A DNA stretch of 64,000 nt from contig CAWCAE010000006.1 in the NCBI GenBank assembly GCA_963793445.1, forward strand, positions 1-64,000, in the 5' to 3' direction. Shown in pieces: positions 52,037 through 60,998 of the stretch. The notes under the pieces are model-generated. The model did not search any database. It was not told the DNA's origin and was given only the letters and a program-made list of their open reading frames with translations. Position 1 is the stretch's first letter. Each line of letters opens with the position of its first letter. The stretch comes from Phormidesmis sp963793445. GTDB lineage: Bacteria; Cyanobacteriota; Cyanobacteriia; Phormidesmidales; Phormidesmidaceae. Both the position numbers and the translations under genes were made by a program.

Positions 52037-54631
52037 TTAACCCAGTGCTGCTTTGGTCAGATTGTTAAGAGCTATCTCGATTGCCTGTAGCTGAAGACTC
52101 TTTTGCTGAATGAGCACCGTCTTCGCTTCCTTCTGTGTTGAGGTTTCTTTCAAAACGCTTTCTTGCTGCCCTAGAAAATTGCTCAGAATGGAAATAGAGG
52201 CATCCGCTACTTGGTGAAAATCTTGAGCTTTTTTATCGAACGCGCTTTCGATGTTTTCAACAATTTTGGTGAGGACTGGATCGGAAGCTTCGATAAACTT
52301 CTCTACACCCTTATTAAAGGCTTCCAATTTTAGTTCCTGTTTCATGTCTTCCGTAGTTCTTCCCAGAAAGCCCAAAACTCCGCCAGCCAATCCGCCAACT
52401 AAGAAGGCTGGAAACAGAGCAATTCCAGAAAAAGCAACCGCTGCTACTACTGCTGCCCCCCCGCCAAACAGCCCCAATCCGCCAAAAAAGCTTGTAGCAT
52501 CTCTCACTGTGTCAGGCTCTAACTTAGAATCAAATTTGAGGCTAACTCCCAAACCTGATAAATCAAGCTGCTTGTATAAGTTAGTACCGGTGTCATTGTC
52601 AATAGATTGGAGATCACGTTCAATAGCTGACAGCTTTTTGATGATTTCGCCTTCTAAGATTTCTACCTTAGGCTCCAAAATTGTTTGCGCAATAGATTTT
52701 GTCAGCCAATCATCTAGCTCCTCAGAAATGTTCTCAACAAATTGTTCTGCGTAGTCCTTAAGAATCTCTTTCTTCCCTTCATGCTTAGTCATCCATTTGT
52801 CGGCCCTGCTGGTTAGGCGAGCGTCAACAGTCTCTATCCACTCATCCCATGAGTCGCTGAGTTCTGATAAGGTCTCCTCCATGAGAGTATCTTTAAGTAT
52901 CTGAATTTTGACGCAAAACCCGCTTATTTCGGCTAGTTGTTCCAAAATCTTGCGCTGCTCTGCTGCCAAAATGTTGATTTTGCCATCTAGTAACTTTGTC
53001 GTTTGTTCAAACCCGCCTTTGATTCTTGAGACAAGCTGCTGAACATCTGTGATCCCTTTTTTAAGAGTTATTTCACCTCTTTCTTCTACTAGGAAGGTTT
53101 CGAGCGCGATTGTGAATTCTTCAAACGGCTTGCAATACTCGTTTATGGTCCGTGTTAAAGCAGCTTCTAACGCGGACTGCGCAGACACAAAATGAACTCG
53201 GTTGTCGCCACTTACTAGCGGTGCTGCTGGGTTGCATACGACATTTTTAACCAGCGTTTTAACTTGCGCTGTATCCTCTGGCGATCGCAACAAATCCATA
53301 AAGTTAATCAGCACAAACAAGTTGTCAGCCGGAGCATCAGGATCTTCTTTCTGCAAACGCTGTTTCAGGCTTTGCAATAGGTCTCGCTCCCCTTTCGTCA
53401 TCGGGCGCTGCGCATTTGCCAAAAATATAGCAGCGTCGGTATCTCGTAATAGTCGCTCAGTCACCGCCGTCCGATCAGGATGCTCATTCAGCCCTGGAGA
53501 GTCTACGATTTCGACATGATGACGGCACAGCGCTAGCCCTGGATGCTCCAGCACGATCTCAGCAATATTAGATTCTGCTAGCTCAAGCTCTAGATTTCCT
53601 AAGGCCGCGTCTTCTGGAATAGACGCTTTCTGCTGATACTGATCAAAAGGAATAACAGCCTGCGATCCGTCTTTGTAGTGGCAGATGACTCGCTTTTCGG
53701 CTCCGTACTTCAGCACTGTCAGCGTTCCGCTACAGGGAATTGCCCGCACCGGCTGTAGCTCCTCACCGAGTAGCGCGTTTAGGAAAGTTGACTTGCCTTG
53801 ACTAAATTCGCCTACGATGGCCAATCGAAACTTTTGTGATTGCATTTTTTGGGTGAGCGATCGCACCTCATCTTCTAGCACCGAAGGAAAAATATCGTAG
53901 TCCCCTTTCACCTGTAGCACTTGCAGCAGATCCGTACAGATTTGGCTCAACTGCTCTTGATAACCCTGAAACTTTTCGAGTTTTGCATACGAGAGCTTGT
54001 CGCTAGCTGAGTGCGGTGAGTTCTCGGCTTGAGCTAAAAATTTAGAGGATAGAGAACTAGCGGCATTAACAATTGCCGCGTCAATATTCTGAAAGCGCTG
54101 AGGATCTAGCAGCGATCGCAGTTCCTCTATAGCCTCTAGGTTAACCTCAGATTGATTGTCTTCCAGGCAAGAAAACAATGCTTCTACTTGCTGATTTGGT
54201 ATGTCTACAGCGCTGGCTACTGCATCAAGATACTGCCGTTCTCGTGCTGCTGCATGGCCGTCTGCGATCGCTAATCTATACCCAAATCCCAAAATTATCA
54301 GCTTCTCAGAAACTGATAATGACTCTGTCAAACAACTAATTGCATCCAAACGAGTATAAGTTTTATCTTTTCGTATGCCTTTGATCATCAAAGAGGCTAG
54401 CTTCCTCATGCCACTCCTAGATGACACAAGCTGATTCAAGACTTTCTGAAGATAGCTCTTCTCCTCCTCTGCTAGCCGTCCGTCTGCGTAGGCCACGCCG
54501 ACCAGTACTGTCGTCATCGCTGACAAAAACATGATTCGAGGCGTCAGGTTGCGCTTTAGCACCTGCTGACCCGTAATCTGAGTCAAAATATTGATGCTGT
54601 CTAGCGCTTGTGTCGCAAGGGTTGAAGACAT
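52037..54631 (-). CDS. dynamin-like GTPase with N-terminal TerB domain
   Basis: The 864-residue protein has two parts. Residues of about 30-155 are TerB-like, with the two acidic half-motifs AYADGRLAEEEK and AIADGHAAARER. A dynamin-family GTPase follows: G1 EFSQGKST (275-282), G3 DSPG (377-380) and G4 NFMD (443-446), with conserved IPCSGTLTVLKYG between. A hydrophobic Gly/Ala-rich hairpin near residues 710-755 could insert in membrane, and the end is coiled coil. Bacterial dynamins remodel membranes; some are tied to phage or stress defence. The TerB fusion suggests a stress-related signalling link. It stands 87 bp after the nuclease gene. Confidence 0.85.
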   Translation of the reverse strand: MSSTLATQALDSINILTQITGQQVLKRNLTPRIMFLSAMTTVLVGVAYADGRLAEEEKSYLQKVLNQLVSSRSGMRKLASLMIKGIRKDKTYTRLDAISCLTESLSVSEKLIILGFGYRLAIADGHAAARERQYLDAVASAVDIPNQQVEALFSCLEDNQSEVNLEAIEELRSLLDPQRFQNIDAAIVNAASSLSSKFLAQAENSPHSASDKLSYAKLEKFQGYQEQLSQICTDLLQVLQVKGDYDIFPSVLEDEVRSLTQKMQSQKFRLAIVGEFSQGKSTFLNALLGEELQPVRAIPCSGTLTVLKYGAEKRVICHYKDGSQAVIPFDQYQQKASIPEDAALGNLELELAESNIAEIVLEHPGLALCRHHVEIVDSPGLNEHPDRTAVTERLLRDTDAAIFLANAQRPMTKGERDLLQSLKQRLQKEDPDAPADNLFVLINFMDLLRSPEDTAQVKTLVKNVVCNPAAPLVSGDNRVHFVSAQSALEAALTRTINEYCKPFEEFTIALETFLVEERGEITLKKGITDVQQLVSRIKGGFEQTTKLLDGKINILAAEQRKILEQLAEISGFCVKIQILKDTLMEETLSELSDSWDEWIETVDARLTSRADKWMTKHEGKKEILKDYAEQFVENISEELDDWLTKSIAQTILEPKVEILEGEIIKKLSAIERDLQSIDNDTGTNLYKQLDLSGLGVSLKFDSKLEPDTVRDATSFFGGLGLFGGGAAVVAAVAFSGIALFPAFLVGGLAGGVLGFLGRTTEDMKQELKLEAFNKGVEKFIEASDPVLTKIVENIESAFDKKAQDFHQVADASISILSNFLGQQESVLKETSTQKEAKTVLIQQKSLQLQAIEIALNNLTKAALG

Positions 54632-54718
54632 TCTCTACCTTCTGCATAGGATTAACCATTGATATGTTTCCCTGCGTATGACTTGAGGTAGATTGGTAAA
54701 ACTGCCTATTATGTGGCG

Positions 54719-55360
54719 CTACAAGCGCTGCTTTGTCAATAGACTGCCTAGATGCTTCAGAATTTTTAGAACTTCGTATAGGTTATTGCGAGCCTGCGAC
54801 CTGGTCCCAAATAAATCAGAAACGCCGTAGCGATCGCCCAAAGTCTTAACAAATAGGTAGCTGCTGCCATTAGCAACCATGCCATACAGCGGCAACTCTG
54901 GCTTTGGTGAAGCTGCCATGTAGGCCAACGTCTGCGGCAACGCCATTTCCAAATCAAACGTCGTCTTTTTAGACTCAATTACCACAATCCACAACTGCTC
55001 TAACAGCACTAAGCTGTCGATTCGCCCCCGCAGAACTTCGTTGTTATCTCCCAGCGCTTCCATTTCAACCGGAACTTCAGCTCGAAATCTGTAGGGCGTA
55101 CTATAAAACCCTGCTAGCTCTAATAGCGGCGATAGAATGACTAGCTTGATGGTTTCTTCTAGAAGCGCACCATCAGAAATTTGGTACAGATAGTTTTTCC
55201 GCACCGCGTCTAGTCTAGAGCGCTCCGCTGCGGTCAGATCAAGCAATGTTTCGTTCCACTCTAGAAAAAAATCTGGCTCATCGCTCAACGACAGCCCCAG
55301 TTTTTGTTCAACCTGTCCAAAGGTGGTGATGCTCTCTGAGATAGCTAAGATCTGAGACAT
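54719..55360 (-). CDS. PD-(D/E)XK nuclease-like protein (HsdR N-terminal type)
   Basis: The 213-residue protein has the restriction-enzyme-like core in order: LEETIKLVILSPLLELAG (Glu69), GRIDSLVLL (Asp115), IVVIESKKT (Glu129-x-Lys131) and LPQTLAYMAA. This is the catalytic arrangement of the type I restriction HsdR N-terminal nuclease. There is no helicase part and no partner methylase nearby, so it is not a complete restriction system. It lies between the CSP41-like gene (34 bp upstream) and the dynamin gene (87 bp downstream). Its target is unknown. Confidence 0.75.
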   Translation of the reverse strand: MSQILAISESITTFGQVEQKLGLSLSDEPDFFLEWNETLLDLTAAERSRLDAVRKNYLYQISDGALLEETIKLVILSPLLELAGFYSTPYRFRAEVPVEMEALGDNNEVLRGRIDSLVLLEQLWIVVIESKKTTFDLEMALPQTLAYMAASPKPELPLYGMVANGSSYLFVKTLGDRYGVSDLFGTRSQARNNLYEVLKILKHLGSLLTKQRL

Positions 55361-55394
55361 GCTGGCTCTAGTCGTAATAACAACTATGACTATT

Positions 55395-56330
55395 CTACAG
55401 CTGAGACATAATGCGATCGTCTAAGGAAAAGTCAACCTTCGTTTTGTCTAGACCGTTAGATAAATAGTCATTCTCAAACGAGTCTTTTAACCCTTCAATG
55501 AGGCTGAATTTGGGCTGCCAGTTTAGCTCGGTTTTGGCTTTGCTAATGTCGGTAAAGAAGTGCTGAACGCGCATTGGGAAGGCTTTTTTCTTGCCAAAAT
55601 CGAAGTCTTTAGGATTGTAGTGAACGATTTTGACCGTGTTGGGGTCTTTGCCGGCGGCGATCGCACAAGCTTTAGCCAACCCGTCAAAAGTAACCGCCTT
55701 CTCTCCTGAAATGTTGTAGATTTGCCCAATCGCCTGGTCATTACCCAGCACAGACACCATCGCAGCGGCCAAGTCTTGACAGTGACCCAGATGAGTCAGC
55801 GCCATCCCGCTACCCGGAATTGGTATAGGGCGATCGCGCACTAGTCGATCAAAGAACCACTTTTCGAGCGGGTTGTAATTCTGAGAACCATATATATAGA
55901 CAGGGCGAATAGCACTAAAAGGAATGCCTTGCTCACGGAGGTAGTCTTCGGTGTGGAATTTTCCTTTGTGGCGGCTGCTCGGATCGACCGGATCGCCCTC
56001 TACATGAGGCATCTGATCGCTTTTAGCGTAGACTCCCGCCGAACTAACGTAGATAAAGTGCTTTAGCTTGCCTTTGAACAGGTCGGCGAGTGGCCGGGTA
56101 TTTTCTAGCTCGCGGCCATTGTTGTCGAAAATGGCATCAAAAGTTTGACCCGCTAAGGCGGCTTTTAAAGCGACCGGGTCGGTGCGATCGCACACAATTG
56201 TTTCTACATTAGCCACCGGAGCGGGATGATTGCCCCGGTTAAGTAGCGTCACCTCATGGCCCTTATCAGCTAGCTGCTTGGTAAGGTAGATGCCAATAAA
56301 CCGAGTGCCGCCGATGACTAAAACCCGCAT
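55395..56330 (-). CDS. NAD-dependent epimerase/dehydratase, CSP41-like
   Basis: The 311-residue short-chain-dehydrogenase-type protein has the Rossmann loop GGTRFIGIYL near residue 8, an FIYVSSAGVYAKSDQ segment at the active-site region and a C-terminal FSLIEGLKDSFEND. The N-terminus MRVLVIGGTRFIGIYLTKQL and the length resemble the cyanobacterial homologues of the plant chloroplast RNA-binding protein CSP41b. A sugar-nucleotide or RNA-binding role is possible. It is the first gene of the minus-strand run that continues into the nuclease and dynamin genes. Confidence 0.85.
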   Translation of the reverse strand: MRVLVIGGTRFIGIYLTKQLADKGHEVTLLNRGNHPAPVANVETIVCDRTDPVALKAALAGQTFDAIFDNNGRELENTRPLADLFKGKLKHFIYVSSAGVYAKSDQMPHVEGDPVDPSSRHKGKFHTEDYLREQGIPFSAIRPVYIYGSQNYNPLEKWFFDRLVRDRPIPIPGSGMALTHLGHCQDLAAAMVSVLGNDQAIGQIYNISGEKAVTFDGLAKACAIAAGKDPNTVKIVHYNPKDFDFGKKKAFPMRVQHFFTDISKAKTELNWQPKFSLIEGLKDSFENDYLSNGLDKTKVDFSLDDRIMSQL

Positions 56331-56848
56331 AGTGCTGCTGCCTGTCGAATGAGTGAATACTTCTATTAGCTCTAGCGTTACAGATTTTGGACCTACTTTT
56401 AGACCTTTTTATCTACCTTTACTTTCTAATCTCTTTACCTCTTAATGCAAAAAATGTCAATAGGATAGGATTATCTTATATCAGCGATAGGCAATTGTTT
56501 TCGATACATTTCGCTTTAAATGCTGTTGTGTGCAACGGTGTAAAAAGAGCGAGTGAATATGTCAATTTATGTCACAAATAAGCGCAATCCCTTTGTACGC
56601 AAGGCTTTTATATTGCACACTAAAACAGCCGCAAAAGCTGATTGTGAACTGTTAAAGAAACTCTTGCCCCAACATCACAATTTTGTAAATAATCTTTTCT
56701 GTTAGTAAACAGTTGTTCGCAAAACGCTAGAGTGCCCTTTCTGCATCGATACTGCATAAAAAATGCCTTTTTATGCTTAAGCATAGAGAAAGGATAGAGA
56801 AAGGCGCTAGAGACCTTAAACAGACATCTCACCCCAGGAGTCCACCGC
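56331..56848. other. intergenic region upstream of chlH with promoter and leader
   Basis: This 518-bp AT-rich gap separates the divergent epimerase gene from chlH. The chlH-proximal 100 bp holds two overlapping inverted repeats and an 11-bp tandem duplication (separate entries), then a Shine-Dalgarno CCAGGAG upstream of the ATG. A 48-codon open frame at 56559-56705 has no good start context. I see no tRNA. Confidence 0.55.
56754..56804 (+). promoter_or_regulatory. overlapping hairpins and tandem duplication in the chlH leader
   Basis: GCATAAAAA (56754-56762) pairs with TTTTTATGC (56768-56776). The 14-bp palindrome TATGCTTAAGCATA (56772-56785) uses part of the same bases, so the two hairpins exclude each other. 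ATAGAGAAAGG repeats at 56783-56793 and 56794-56804. The ATG of chlH is 44 bp further. An attenuator or protein-binding role is only inferred. Confidence 0.6.
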
Positions 56849-59800
56849 ATGTTCACCCAAGTTCGACCCACCGTTAGACACGTCGTGCCAGCAGCGCTAG
56901 GCAACCGCTCTTTGGTGAAGGTGGTGTATGTCGTTCTAGAGCCTCAGTATCAGAGCTCTTTGTCTGCTGCGGTCCGAGCTATCAACGAAAATAATTCTCA
57001 AATTGCTGTAGAAATCAGCGGCTACCTGATTGAGGAGCTGCGCAGCGAAGAGAACTACGAAGCTTTCAAAAAAGACGTTTCTGAAGCCAACATTTTTATC
57101 GGCTCTTTGATTTTTATCGAAGATCTTGCTGACAAGGTAGAAGCGGCAGTGAAGCCTCAGCGCGATCGCCTAGATGCAGCGGTCGTGTTTCCTTCCATGC
57201 CCCAGGTCATGCGCCTGAATAAAATGGGCAAATTCTCGATGGCGCAGCTTGGTCAATCGAAGAGTGTGATTGGCGATTTTATGAAAAAGCGCCGTCAAAA
57301 GCAGGGCAGCGGGTTTGAAGACGCCATGCTAAAGCTGCTGCGGACGCTGCCAAAAGTGTTGAAATATCTGCCGGTTGAAAAAGCGCAGGATGCTCGCAAC
57401 TTCATGTTGAGCTTTCAGTACTGGCTCGGCGGCTCTGCCGAAAACTTAGAGAACTTTTTGTTGATGCTAGCCGATCGCTACGTGCTAACAGAAACAGACA
57501 TTGACGGTGCGCCCACAGACGAAGCGCTCACCTTTGAACAGCCGGTTACCTACCCAGATATGGGCATCTGGCATCCGCTCGCACCCGAGATGTTTGAAGA
57601 TATCCGTGAGTATTTGAACTGGTACGATTCTCGCACCGATATCCCTGAAATTTCTCGCAATGAGAACGCACCCTGCGTGGGCATTGTGTTGCAGCGTACG
57701 CACCTGGTAACGGGTGATGAGGCTCACTATGTCTCTATTGTGCAAGAGCTAGAGTACTTGGGCGCAAAGGTGATTCCCGTCTTTGCGGGCGGGCTGGACT
57801 TTTCTAAGCCGGTCGATCTTTACTTCTACGATCCGCTTAAGCCAAATGAGGCAGTCGTCGATTCTGTTGTTTCTTTAACTGGATTTGCCCTCGTCGGCGG
57901 GCCAGCTCGTCAAGATCATCCCAGAGCAATTGAATCGTTACAAAGGCTCAATCGTCCGTATATGGTGTCTTTGCCGCTGGTGTTTCAAACCACAGAAGAG
58001 TGGGAGGCGAGCGATCTGGGCCTGCATCCGGTGCAGGTAGCCTTGCAGATGGCTATTCCTGAGCTAGACGGCGCGATTGAGCCGATTATTATGTCGGGCC
58101 GCGACGGCATGACGGGCCGTGCGATTACGCTGCAAGACCGAGTAGAGGCAATTTCGACTCGGGCGCTAAAGTGGGCTCGTTTGCGTAAGCTACCGCGCGT
58201 TGATAAAAAGCTGGCAATTACAGTCTTTAGCTTTCCGCCAGATAAAGGAAACGTTGGCACGGCGGCTTATCTCAATGTGTTTGGCTCTATCTTCCGCGTG
58301 ATGGAGGAGATGAAGGCGCAGGGCTACACCGTTGATGAAATGCCCGAAAGCCCTGCAGAGCTGATGCAGCTAGTGATTAACGATGCTCAAGCGCAGTTCA
58401 ATAGCCCCAATCTCAACATTGCCCATCGGATGTCGGTGGCTGAGTACGAATCGCTGACGCCGTATTCTGAGCGACTGGAAGAGAACTGGGGTCCACCGCC
58501 AGGTCAGCTCAATACAGACGGTCAAAATCTGCTGGTATACGGTAAGACCTTTGGCAATCTGTTTATCGGCGTGCAGCCTACCTTTGGCTACGAAGGCGAC
58601 CCGATGCGCCTGTTGTTCTCTCGATCGGCGAGTCCTCACCATGGCTTTGCGGCTTATTACACCTATTTAGAGAAAATCTGGAAGGCAGATGCGGTTCTGC
58701 ACTTTGGCACACACGGCTCGCTTGAGTTTATGCCGGGTAAGCAGATGGGTATGAGCGGCAAGTGCTATCCGGACAATCTGATTGGCAATACGCCCAATCT
58801 GTATTACTACGCGGCAAATAACCCATCTGAGGCGACGATTGCCAAGCGACGCGGCTACGCTTCGACGATTAGCTACCTAACGCCCCCGGCTGAAAATGCA
58901 GGACTGTATAAAGGGCTCAAAGAGCTGAGTGAATTGATTGGCTCTTATCAGACGCTTAAAGAAGGTGGACGTGGCTTGCCGATTGTGAATGCGGTGATTG
59001 AAAAGGCACGTCAGGTCAACCTGGATAAAGATATTGAATTGCCAGCAGAAGATGCGAGTGGCCTCAGTAAAGAAGAGCGCGATACGCTAGTTGGCAAGGT
59101 CTATATCAAGCTGATGGAGATTGAGTCGCGGTTGCTGCCCTGTGGTTTGCATGTGGTCGGTGAGCCACCGACGGCTGAAGAGGCGATCGCAACTCTCGTC
59201 AACATCTCTGCACTCGACCGCGTTGAAGAAGGGCAAAAGAGCCTCCAGCGGATTATTGCCGAGAGCATTGATCGCGATATTGACCAAATCTATGCGAGTA
59301 GCGATCACGGTGATTTAGACGACGTGCAGCTGCTATACGACATCAACGCCGCAGTCCGAGCAGCCGTTACCTCAATGGTTGAAGCGCAGATCAACGAAGA
59401 TGGCCGGGTGTCGATGAAATCAATGCTGTCCGTCTTCAACCTAGGCGGCGCAAAAGACCCTTGGACCAAGGCGATCCACGATCTGGGCTACAAGACAGTT
59501 GAAAACGATGCGCTGAAGCCACTGTTTGAGTTTTTGCAGTACTGCCTAGAGCAGATCGTCAAAGACAACGAGCTGTCGGCCCTGCTAAGTGCGTTAGACG
59601 GTGAGTATGTGTTGCCGGGTCCTGGCGGCGATCCGATTCGGAACCCCGACGTGCTGCCTACCGGGAAAAACATTCACGCGCTCGACCCGCAGTCGATTCC
59701 CACTTCCGCAGCGGTGCAGTCGGCCAAGATTGTGGTAGATCGTCTGCTGGCGCGTCAGAAAGCTGAAAACAACGGCGCGTATCCAGAGACGATTGCAGCC

Positions 59801-60850
59801 GTGCTGTGGGGCACTGACAACATCAAAACCTACGGTGAGTCGCTAGCGCAGATGATGTGGTTTGTCGGTGTGAAGCCGGTGCCTGACTCGCTAGGGCGGA
59901 TGAACAAACTGGAGCTAATTTCGCTAGAAGAGCTGGGTCGCCCACGGGTTGATGTGGTAATCAACTGCTCGGGTGTGTTCCGCGATTTATTCGTAAATCA
60001 GATGGCGCTGTTAGATCGGGCGGTGAAGATGGCGGCTGAGGCCGATGAGCCGCTAGAGATGAACTTTGTGCGCAAGCATGCCTTGCTACAGGCCGAAGAG
60101 TTTGGTGTTTCCTTGCGCGATGCGGCTACTCGCATTTTCTCGAATGCCTCTGGATCGTATGCTGCCAACGTCAACTTAGCAGTTGAAAACAGCAGTTGGG
60201 AAGAAGAACAAGAACTGCGTGATATGTACCTGTCGCGGAAGTCATTTGCCTTTAACTGCGACAATCCTGGCATGATGGAACAGTCTCGCGGTTTGCTAGA
60301 ATCTTCTTTAAAAACAGCCGATGTGACTTTCCAGAACCTAGATTCTTCTGAAATCTCGCTGACGGACGTTTCTCACTACTTTGACTCTGACCCAACCAAG
60401 GTTGTGGCCAGTTTGAGAGATGACGGCAAGAAGCCAACTTCGTTTGTGGCGGATACGACGACTGCCAATGCTCAGGTGCGATCGCTCTCCGAAACCGTTC
60501 GCCTAGACGCTCGCACCAAGCTGCTAAACCCCAAATGGTATGAAGGGATGCTGGCTAATGGCTACGAAGGCGTACGCGAGCTGTCCAACCGGCTGGTAAA
60601 CACAATGGGCTGGTCCGCAACAGCAGACGCGGTCGACAACTGGGTGTACGAAGACACTAACGACACCTTTATCAACGATCCGGAGATGTGCAAGCGGCTG
60701 ATGGACTTGAACCCCAACTCTTTTCGCCGGATGGTGACCACGCTGCTAGAAGTGAATGGCCGTGGCTATTGGGAAACCAGCGATGAGAATATCGAACGCT
60801 TGCAAGAACTCTATGAGGAAGTCGAGAACCGAATTGAGGGCGTTGAGTAA
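56849..60850 (+). CDS. chlH: magnesium chelatase subunit H
   Basis: The 1333-residue H subunit binds protoporphyrin IX and, with ChlI and ChlD, inserts Mg in the first committed step of chlorophyll synthesis. The length is normal for the family. Family segments include FPPDKGNVGTAAYLNVFGS, FGTHGSLEFMPGKQMGMSG, PYLTPPAENAGLY-type text around residue 680 and the C-terminal MVTTLLEVNGRGYWET. The CCAGGAG Shine-Dalgarno sits 8 bp before the ATG. It is monocistronic with a hairpin downstream. The partners ChlD and ChlI are not in the window. Confidence 0.97.
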   Translation: MFTQVRPTVRHVVPAALGNRSLVKVVYVVLEPQYQSSLSAAVRAINENNSQIAVEISGYLIEELRSEENYEAFKKDVSEANIFIGSLIFIEDLADKVEAAVKPQRDRLDAAVVFPSMPQVMRLNKMGKFSMAQLGQSKSVIGDFMKKRRQKQGSGFEDAMLKLLRTLPKVLKYLPVEKAQDARNFMLSFQYWLGGSAENLENFLLMLADRYVLTETDIDGAPTDEALTFEQPVTYPDMGIWHPLAPEMFEDIREYLNWYDSRTDIPEISRNENAPCVGIVLQRTHLVTGDEAHYVSIVQELEYLGAKVIPVFAGGLDFSKPVDLYFYDPLKPNEAVVDSVVSLTGFALVGGPARQDHPRAIESLQRLNRPYMVSLPLVFQTTEEWEASDLGLHPVQVALQMAIPELDGAIEPIIMSGRDGMTGRAITLQDRVEAISTRALKWARLRKLPRVDKKLAITVFSFPPDKGNVGTAAYLNVFGSIFRVMEEMKAQGYTVDEMPESPAELMQLVINDAQAQFNSPNLNIAHRMSVAEYESLTPYSERLEENWGPPPGQLNTDGQNLLVYGKTFGNLFIGVQPTFGYEGDPMRLLFSRSASPHHGFAAYYTYLEKIWKADAVLHFGTHGSLEFMPGKQMGMSGKCYPDNLIGNTPNLYYYAANNPSEATIAKRRGYASTISYLTPPAENAGLYKGLKELSELIGSYQTLKEGGRGLPIVNAVIEKARQVNLDKDIELPAEDASGLSKEERDTLVGKVYIKLMEIESRLLPCGLHVVGEPPTAEEAIATLVNISALDRVEEGQKSLQRIIAESIDRDIDQIYASSDHGDLDDVQLLYDINAAVRAAVTSMVEAQINEDGRVSMKSMLSVFNLGGAKDPWTKAIHDLGYKTVENDALKPLFEFLQYCLEQIVKDNELSALLSALDGEYVLPGPGGDPIRNPDVLPTGKNIHALDPQSIPTSAAVQSAKIVVDRLLARQKAENNGAYPETIAAVLWGTDNIKTYGESLAQMMWFVGVKPVPDSLGRMNKLELISLEELGRPRVDVVINCSGVFRDLFVNQMALLDRAVKMAAEADEPLEMNFVRKHALLQAEEFGVSLRDAATRIFSNASGSYAANVNLAVENSSWEEEQELRDMYLSRKSFAFNCDNPGMMEQSRGLLESSLKTADVTFQNLDSSEISLTDVSHYFDSDPTKVVASLRDDGKKPTSFVADTTTANAQVRSLSETVRLDARTKLLNPKWYEGMLANGYEGVRELSNRLVNTMGWSATADAVDNWVYEDTNDTFINDPEMCKRLMDLNPNSFRRMVTTLLEVNGRGYWETSDENIERLQELYEEVENRIEGVE

Positions 60851-60877
60851 TTAACCGCTCCAACGACTAAGGATTAA

Positions 60878-60901
60878 AAGGGTAGGCGAACGCCTGCCCT
60901 T
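60878..60901 (+). terminator. hairpin after chlH
   Basis: AAGGGTAGGCG and CGCCTGCCCTT form an 11-bp stem with one G:U pair and a tight AA loop, 28 bp after the chlH stop. The following T-run is weak. Confidence 0.55.
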
Positions 60902-60998
60902 CTGGGCTTCGTTGTATGCAATATGCATGATTGATCGCACTAGCTTACGCCATCAGTAGCGTCAACCAAGGGCTGAGCAAAAGATATACGAGTTGGAC

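Noticed and set aside
54719..55360. A complete type I restriction system
   Set aside because: Only an HsdR-N-like domain is present; no helicase part, methylase or specificity subunit nearby.
56559..56705. 48-codon open frame upstream of chlH
   Set aside because: Weak ribosome-binding context, AT-rich leader DNA and no recognisable protein pattern; listed only in the intergenic entry.
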